Source of the DNA: Rotaria sordida
Lineage: Eukaryota; Rotifera; Eurotatoria; Philodinida; Philodinidae
NCBI GenBank assembly: GCA_905250125.1
Contig: CAJNOL010000934.1
Location: 29,005-93,004 of the forward strand
DNA length: 64,000 nucleotides
Direction of reading: 5' to 3'
Below the pieces are notes generated by a model that was not told the origin of the DNA, made no database searches, and was given only the letters and a program-made list of their open reading frames with translations. Shown in pieces: positions 57,971 through 64,000 of this stretch. Numbering within the stretch: position 1 is the first letter of the stretch; every line of letters starts with the position of its first letter. The translations under genes and the position numbers were made by a program.

Positions 57971-59630
57971 AAATAAAAATAGAAATGAAAATTTATTTAA
58001 GTCATTACCCGCCAAAGATCAATTTATTAAGAAATAGATTATTACCATAATCTTTACCAGAATTCTTAAAAGAATTAATACATACTGTTTATGCTTCGGC
58101 ATCTACAACTATAAGTAAAACAGTTAAGAAAAATTGCTTAACATGCTTAGAAGTATCAACATCTACAAAGTCATAAAATGTAGTCAGACTCATGCACCAT
58201 TGATAAAACTAACTATCATAAAAGTTCCGTTTTATTTTATGATAAATTTACGTTTAGCATCTAATTTTGGACAAAAAAATTTATTTTGTTGTTTGAATCA
58301 AAATTAGTCATTCTTTATTATATTTTTTTTTGTATTTATTAGACAAATGACGGAAGTACTTTAACTGATTTCCAACTTTCGACTTCATCTTACGGCTATA
58401 AGGTAGCTCTCAGATGAGCCGTAAGAGAAGCAAACTTCGATAACGTTAAAAATTTCCAGGATAAATCACTAAGTATTTATTTGTATACCATCTGTATTGT
58501 ATAAGTTGGCGAAAGGCAAGTGCAGTCATTGAGAAATAAATAAGTGTTACTAATTTTATCACATTATTTCGATGTTATATTTCAGTTAAACTCAACATAG
58601 TATTATGAGAATCATATATGAATAGTAGTTTGAAAAAAAGAAGTGAAGAAAAACACTTTATTTTTTATTCTTCAAAACGAAAAATCATAAATACACATGC
58701 TTGAAGGATTTTTATAGATTTACCGAGACTTATTTATAACTAAAATATCAACTTAAAAGTTTGAAATCAATTGAAATATTTCTCTCATAAGATTTCAAGT
58801 CTATACAATGAAAAATAAAGATCTAGAAAACAATCGACATTGAAATCAAAGTTCAAAATCATACACATACAATTACGGAGCCACTGGTTCGGGTCCACAA
58901 AAATGTCGATCCGTCGTTTCTCTTACATACCATTTATCAAACAATTGTCTTTGACAATGAATCAAACCCATACCCGCATATCATAGGTAGTGAAACATTT
59001 TGAATTTTGGATAGGCTCAACAACGAGCAAATTTTATGTCCGAGTTGTAAGCACTGAAAGGCTATTCGTTTGATTTTCTGAAAAGTCCGTAGCAACCATT
59101 TTGTCCTTTACCATTTCGTTTCTACCTACGTAGCTTTCGTGTTCAAAAAAAAAATTCAGATTTTGTAACTCATCTTTTTCAAAGATAAAACAATACAAAA
59201 ACAAAATATTTTCTTATCGATTGATAATTAAATAGAAATATGTCTCTTAATCAATATCTTTTATATTGTAATGAATATTTCATAAATCTAGATATATAAT
59301 ATTATTGAATAATCATCTCATATTTGTATTTGATTGAAAATATAAAAAGAAGTTACGACAATAAAGAAGAGAAAAAAAAAAGAGAGTGAGACACTCAATA
59401 TCATACAATGAATAAAATGTCCACAAAAAAAAACGCACGCTAAGGACCATGTTCGAATCGTAATCAATTGTTAAATCTAAAAGCAAAAACGTGTTAAATA
59501 ACACATATCACAAATCATCAAAAAAACAAATATTTTATGTATTCAAAACAATAAAAACAAAAACACTCTATCACATAACATCCCATGAGACAATTTAACA
59601 TATCTTACTTTGTTTTTGTTTTTTCTTCTT
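57971..59630. other. Intergenic region between the LIM gene and Pax6
   Basis: This is the upstream side of the LIM gene and the 3' flank of Pax6. It includes a patch at about 58875-58990 (GGTTCGGGTCC ... CCCATACCCGC) resembling the GAACC/TCCGG-type degenerate repeats at 33.5, 35.6 and 54.4 kb. No exon is supported. Confidence 0.45.
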
Positions 59631-60085
59631 CTAAGGTAATATTGGTGGTGAATACCATATATGTGGTGCACCACCATATGATGACATATTTTTCATATGA
59701 TCTAAATCTATAAGATTTCTTTGAATTTTAATTAATTAATTTTTTTTTAAAATGTTTCTATACCTGATGATAGATTAGTTGGTATACTTGTTGAATAATT
59801 AGGACAAGAACGATTATAAGGTGAACTAAATGGGCTAAGCCCATCATAACCACGTGTTGAACCTAAAAACATAAGAATTGAGTTATATATCAATTTGTTT
59901 TTTTTTTCTTTCTATATAACACAAAAAAACAAAAAAGTTTCCTTTAGGGTATAGACATTTCAATTAAAGTAATTCAATTATTTTATAAATATAACTTACT
60001 TGGAAAAAATGTTGGATATGCACTAGAACTACATGCAACAGCAGCAGCCATTTGTCCAGTAAAACTTGAACCAAATGCTCCATAT

Positions 60086-60118
<33 letters not shown>

Positions 60119-62254
60119 GGATCATTATTTATTGGTAATACTTGAGGATAAAGTGATGATGATGATGTTGGTTGTAATTGTTGTGATAATGAAAGTGGTG
60201 GTGTTGAACCTGATGGACGCATATTTTCACCCATATCATTAATTAATTGTTGTTGTTGTTGTTGATGTTGTCGACGACCTTTAACTTTATCTTCACGACG
60301 ATATTTAGCTCGACGATTTGAAAACCATACCTAAAAACAATTTTTATTTGGCTTGAAAAAACAAAAAAAAAAAAAAAAAGAAAATGTCATACTTGAATTC
60401 TTGCTTCAGGTAAATTAATTTTTTGTGCAAGTTTTTCACGTGCATATACATCTGGATAATGTGTGCCATTAAAAGCTAAATTTTGTATATGAGAAAAAAA
60501 AAAAATTTTCTTTTTCCTTTTTATATATACCTTGTTCTAAAGCATCAATTTGTTCTTGTGTAAATGATGTTCTATTACGTTGTAATTTACGTTTTAATTT
60601 TAAACGTTCTTGTATAGCGTCTTCATTCTCATTTAAACCATCACGTACAACTGTTTTGCTATCATTACTTGCATCAGTCAAATCTAAAGAAACAAAAAAA
60701 AAAAAAAAAATTTTTTTTTTTCTTCTTGTCATTTACAATTGAATGAATAAAAAGAATGTTATCAACGATGTGGAAAAATGTACGGATTAGTATGAGATTG
60801 AACATCTGTAAAATAATGACACAAGTTTGTTTTTTTCTTCTTCTTCTTTAAGAAACATCCAATAAGATATTAGATTCTTACACATTGACGAAAAAAAAAT
60901 CAAATTATTACTTCTTTTTTTTTTTTTTTTTTTGTTTGTAAGGAAATAAATCAGTACCTTTAGGGCATAAGTAATTTATTCTAATCAATACAGGAGGGGG
61001 AAGGACCACTTTATTGAAATAGTATAAATTTCATTGCTCGAAATCAAAGCTTTAGCCGAATATACTCAATTGAGTTTTACTAATCTATATCTAACTAGTG
61101 TTTTATCAAGCCTTGAGGCACAGTATCCCTCAGAAGATCGGATTGATCCTTCCTGAGTTTGTATGCTCCTAAAAATAGATGTTCGCACTCCCGGACTTTA
61201 TAATTGTCTCTCCGTAAGAGAAAATACAAATAACATATTGAATAGAAAATTTTTCTTTTTTTTTTTTTTTATTTTACCTCCCAAATCTTGATGATGTCCA
61301 TGATTAGCATCATGTGTTTGATGTTTATATTCTGAATTTGAATCTCCACTAGTTGAATATGCTGTTGATGGTGGTTGTGCACCAGAATGATGAACATAAA
61401 ATGATGATGATGATGGCCATGGTTGACTTTGTAAAACACGTAATTTATCACCAACATAATATGTTTCATGATTTGTCATCGAATCTAATGATTTTGAACC
61501 AAGATTTCTTAAGACTCGATTTATTGAAGATACCTTAAATGAAAAATAAAAATTATTATATTTTATTTTATTCTTTTTTTTCATATTATACATACACTTG
61601 GTATATTTTCTGGATTACAAACATTTTCCGCTAAAAGACGATCACGAATTTCCCATGCAAATATGGACGGTGTTTCACGTTTATATTGAGCAATTTTTTG
61701 TACAACATCATTTGTTGCTACACGAGGCTTTGAACCTCCAATTGCACGTGGTTTTATTGAACCTGTTTCATAATATCGTGCTAAAATTTTTGATACACAA
61801 CCATTTGATACTTGTAAACACCGACTTATATCACAAGGACGCATGCCATTGTGAGCAAGTTCAACTATACGTGTTCGTGTACTATCCGGTAATGGCCGAC
61901 CATTAACAAATAAACCTCCAAGTTGATTAACTCCTGAATGGCCTAGAAAATTAATATATATTTATTTCTCATTACATATTCATGCTTGATATTAAAAAAA
62001 AAGAAGAAACAGTATCAACACTTGAAATTTATTGTAGTGTAATAAAAATTGTGATCAACCACCCGCCGGTGATTGATCATATTCTAATTTCTTATCAAAA
62101 CGACAACAACAATAATAGTAACATGTTTTTTCTTGTAACAACGATTTCTTAAAAATAAATAATAACCTTACGGGCAGTTTTTATGTTTGATCTAATACTC
62201 AAGTAAGGATAACGTACCTTTATGTGCCATTGATAGATCATTATGAATATCCAT
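59631..62254 (-). CDS. PAX6: Pax6 (eyeless) paired-box and homeobox transcription factor
   Basis: Eight exons, 62218-62254, 61596-61942, 61278-61533, 60531-60683, 60393-60475, 60000-60330, 59764-59862 and 59631-59707, are all in phase and give 460 residues. The paired domain (about 13-138) starts [20 protein letters not shown] and includes [20 protein letters not shown] and [18 protein letters not shown]. The homeodomain (about 247-306) reads [20 protein letters not shown] at its start and [18 protein letters not shown] at its end, with Ser50 as in Pax-type homeodomains. An intron falls between homeodomain positions 46 and 47, a common paired-class site. The tail is Gln-rich, has ten consecutive His and Pro/Ser/Thr-rich activation-like sequence, ending [10 protein letters not shown]. 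Pax6 controls eye and anterior nervous-system development. Odd points: paired position 42 is Cys instead of Ile, and homeodomain position 56 is Tyr instead of Trp. Confidence 0.95.
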
Positions 62255-62266
62255 TGTATTGATAAA
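62255..62266 (-). other. Pax6 5' untranslated segment joined to the first coding exon
   Basis: Twelve bases lie between the ATG and a good acceptor (TTTTCTTATTCTAG, AG at 62267-62268). This implies that the 5' untranslated region of Pax6 is spliced and starts further upstream. Confidence 0.6.
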
Positions 62267-62726
62267 CTAGAATAAGAAAAAATAACAATGAAAAGAAAAT
62301 ATACTTAAAACAAAGTAAAAGAATAAAAACTATTTACCCTGACATGATTTCAAACTATTCTTATCCGAATGTCTGTTATAGTATGTGTGTATGTATGTGT
62401 TTTTTCCTCTTACTCTTTTTTTTTTTTTAGTTTTTTTCTATTTTCTATAATTGTGATTTATTCAACTATATAGTTAATGTTCATTGAATCATGTATTTAT
62501 TGATCATCAACAGTCACTCATTGGGGCGTAGTTGTTTTCTTTTCAATATAAGAATCCGAATAAAAAACGAAGGAAGAAATGTAGAAATACAATCGAATAT
62601 CTTGATTATCTTTGAACAAATATATTTTCCGTTTCTTTTCTTTTTTTTTTCTTCATCTCGGTCGGTTTTCTTCTTCTTTTTTTATATTTATATATATATA
62701 TATTGAGAATATTAGTAACAACTTAC

Positions 62727-62860
62727 AGTTCAGTGAGTTGGAACTTGTTTCGGATCACACACGGGCGGGCGGGCGGACAACGCTCGCACGGATTCGGTTA
62801 GTTAGCCTCGTGTGAACGCTCGATTTGTGCGCTTACAACTGAAAGCATCGAGACAAAACA
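62727..62860 (-). other. Probable Pax6 non-coding first exon / GC-rich promoter region
   Basis: On the minus strand a consensus donor (CTGAACT|GTAAGTTG) ends a GC-rich patch containing CCGCCCGCCCGCCCG, unique in this AT-rich window. With the acceptor at 62267-62268 it would define a 458-base intron in the 5' untranslated region. The upstream exon limit is not visible; the coordinate given is approximate. Confidence 0.5.
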
Positions 62861-64000
62861 CATATACAAGAGAAAAATCGGGCAAGCGTATAACGACAAG
62901 AAAAAGAGAAATAGATCGCGAAAGGATAAGAGAGAGATGAGGAGAGAGAAAAAAAATGCCATAAGAGACTCCATAGGCAGCAAATCCGATTGTTTGTCGG
63001 TCTTTTTTCTCTTCTTTTTTTCCTCTCTATTTTTTTCTACTCGAATGAATATATTCGTATCTTTCCCTTTCGTTCTCTCTTCTGACTGGCTACCTTTTCT
63101 TTTTTTTTTTTTTTTTTCTTCATCTGGTTGTCATTCATATAGACGACGCCTAAGCACTTTGTTATAATCAAGTAGGCGAAGAGAAGAACAAATTAACTAT
63201 TGGTTGGCTGATTTCTTTTTTCCTCTCGGGTCGTTTAATGATTGGTTACTTATTTCTAGTCTGTTATTGCCCTTTTTTTTTCTTTCCTTTTTTCTTTTTC
63301 TACCTGAATCTTGAGTCTCAATATATATTTTTTTTCTTTTTCCGTATCTTGTTCATTTACGATTTATTACTGACCACCCAGAGAGAAAGAAATTATGCCT
63401 GATTACACATATGTAGTTAGGACAAGGACATTGGTCAGCAGTGACAATTCCCAACGGAAGAATAATTTTCTACGGCTATGATCATCTAATAATTTCTGCT
63501 TGAAAAAATTTGCCAAGTCGGTATCAAATCGTTTATAATATTATTCATACGATGTGTTCTTATTTGTTATTCATGGACAAGAATAACAAACGACGCCTTG
63601 ATATTTTAATTAAAAACGAAACGAAACGTAGAAAAAAAAAATCGATCCGTTTGTTATTGTCGCCATCAAATGAGAAAGTCAACAACAATTGAAACAAAAA
63701 GAAATAAATTAGAATTAAAAGAAATACAAATGATTATATGTCTCTATTCGATTGAATATATATATATATACATATAAATACCCTTAAGAAATAATCATTT
63801 TTGATTATTTTTATTTCCGTTTTTTTTTTTTTCATTTGTATAGTTTATTTATATCAGATCTTTTCCCATAATAATTATCATACAAAACAGAGAGAAAGAA
63901 AAAAGATACCTTAAAATTTCCACTTAAGGAAAGATTCTATCTTACAACATATGAAGTTTATTGATCTTAGTCTTTCATTTATCGAATACAAGTGCTATAA
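62861..64000. promoter_or_regulatory. Upstream flank of Pax6
   Basis: No exon is supported on either strand. There are CT/AG-rich tracts (for example 63000-63120 and 63270-63350), a (TA)n run near 63759-63770 and A/T runs. As the 5' side of Pax6 it may hold regulatory DNA, but no specific binding site is claimed. Confidence 0.35.

Noticed and set aside
60062-60120. Poly-His run in Pax6 as a possible artefact or tag
   Set aside because: It is a (CAT/CAC)n trinucleotide repeat within an otherwise continuous exon and is in frame with conserved sequence on both sides.

Overview
The window is strongly AT-rich animal nuclear DNA. Genes are split by many short introns, mostly 40-80 bases, with GT..AG borders and T-rich acceptors. 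There is no operon, Shine-Dalgarno or CRISPR signal. The gene set (Pax6, PTEN, NPC1, Smaug, TFIIE-beta, SIL1, myosin regulatory light chain, a neuregulin-like Ig/EGF protein, a TMEM196-like tetraspan protein) is bilaterian. Very compact introns and low-complexity Asn/Ser/Gln-rich proteins would fit a spiralian invertebrate such as a rotifer. That placement is inference; no marker in the window proves it. A run of 10 N at 8967-8976 is an assembly gap.

Layout: (1) 854-4831, plus strand: the last four exons of an Ig/EGF/transmembrane protein, then a TMEM196-like gene. (2) 5894-31512, minus strand: GTF2E2, Smaug/SAMD4, NPC1, SEC14L1 (PRELI/CRAL-TRIO/GOLD) and PTEN. (3) 32133-46200, plus strand: a decayed HERPUD-like pseudogene, ABHD13, and a membrane-anchored carboxylesterase/neuroligin-like protein with a complete catalytic triad. 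(4) 46315-62254, minus strand: an unrecognised low-complexity protein with a tyrosine/acidic repeat tail, myosin regulatory light chain with very small exons, SIL1, a four-LIM protein, and Pax6 with a probable GC-rich 5' untranslated exon.

The genes do not form a pathway. They are a sample of conserved housekeeping, signalling and developmental genes. Where exon junctions could be joined, the reading frame was checked through the whole gene, so most exon borders below are phase-consistent; single-base errors remain possible.

Most introns are tiny. Several of the long ones hold foldback (inverted-repeat) elements: in GTF2E2, NPC1, SIL1, ABHD13 and the unknown gene. One has exact TA flanks and GGGCGTCC termini (SIL1 intron). 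A second family with AGGGAGCTGC-like termini occurs twice, in the HERPUD pseudogene and in the esterase gene. These non-autonomous elements are the main unexplained structure here. Other points of interest are the novel gene at 46.3-49.8 kb, the 9-base microexon, the substituted Pax6 and Smaug residues, and a GC-rich foldable island at 5.4 kb.
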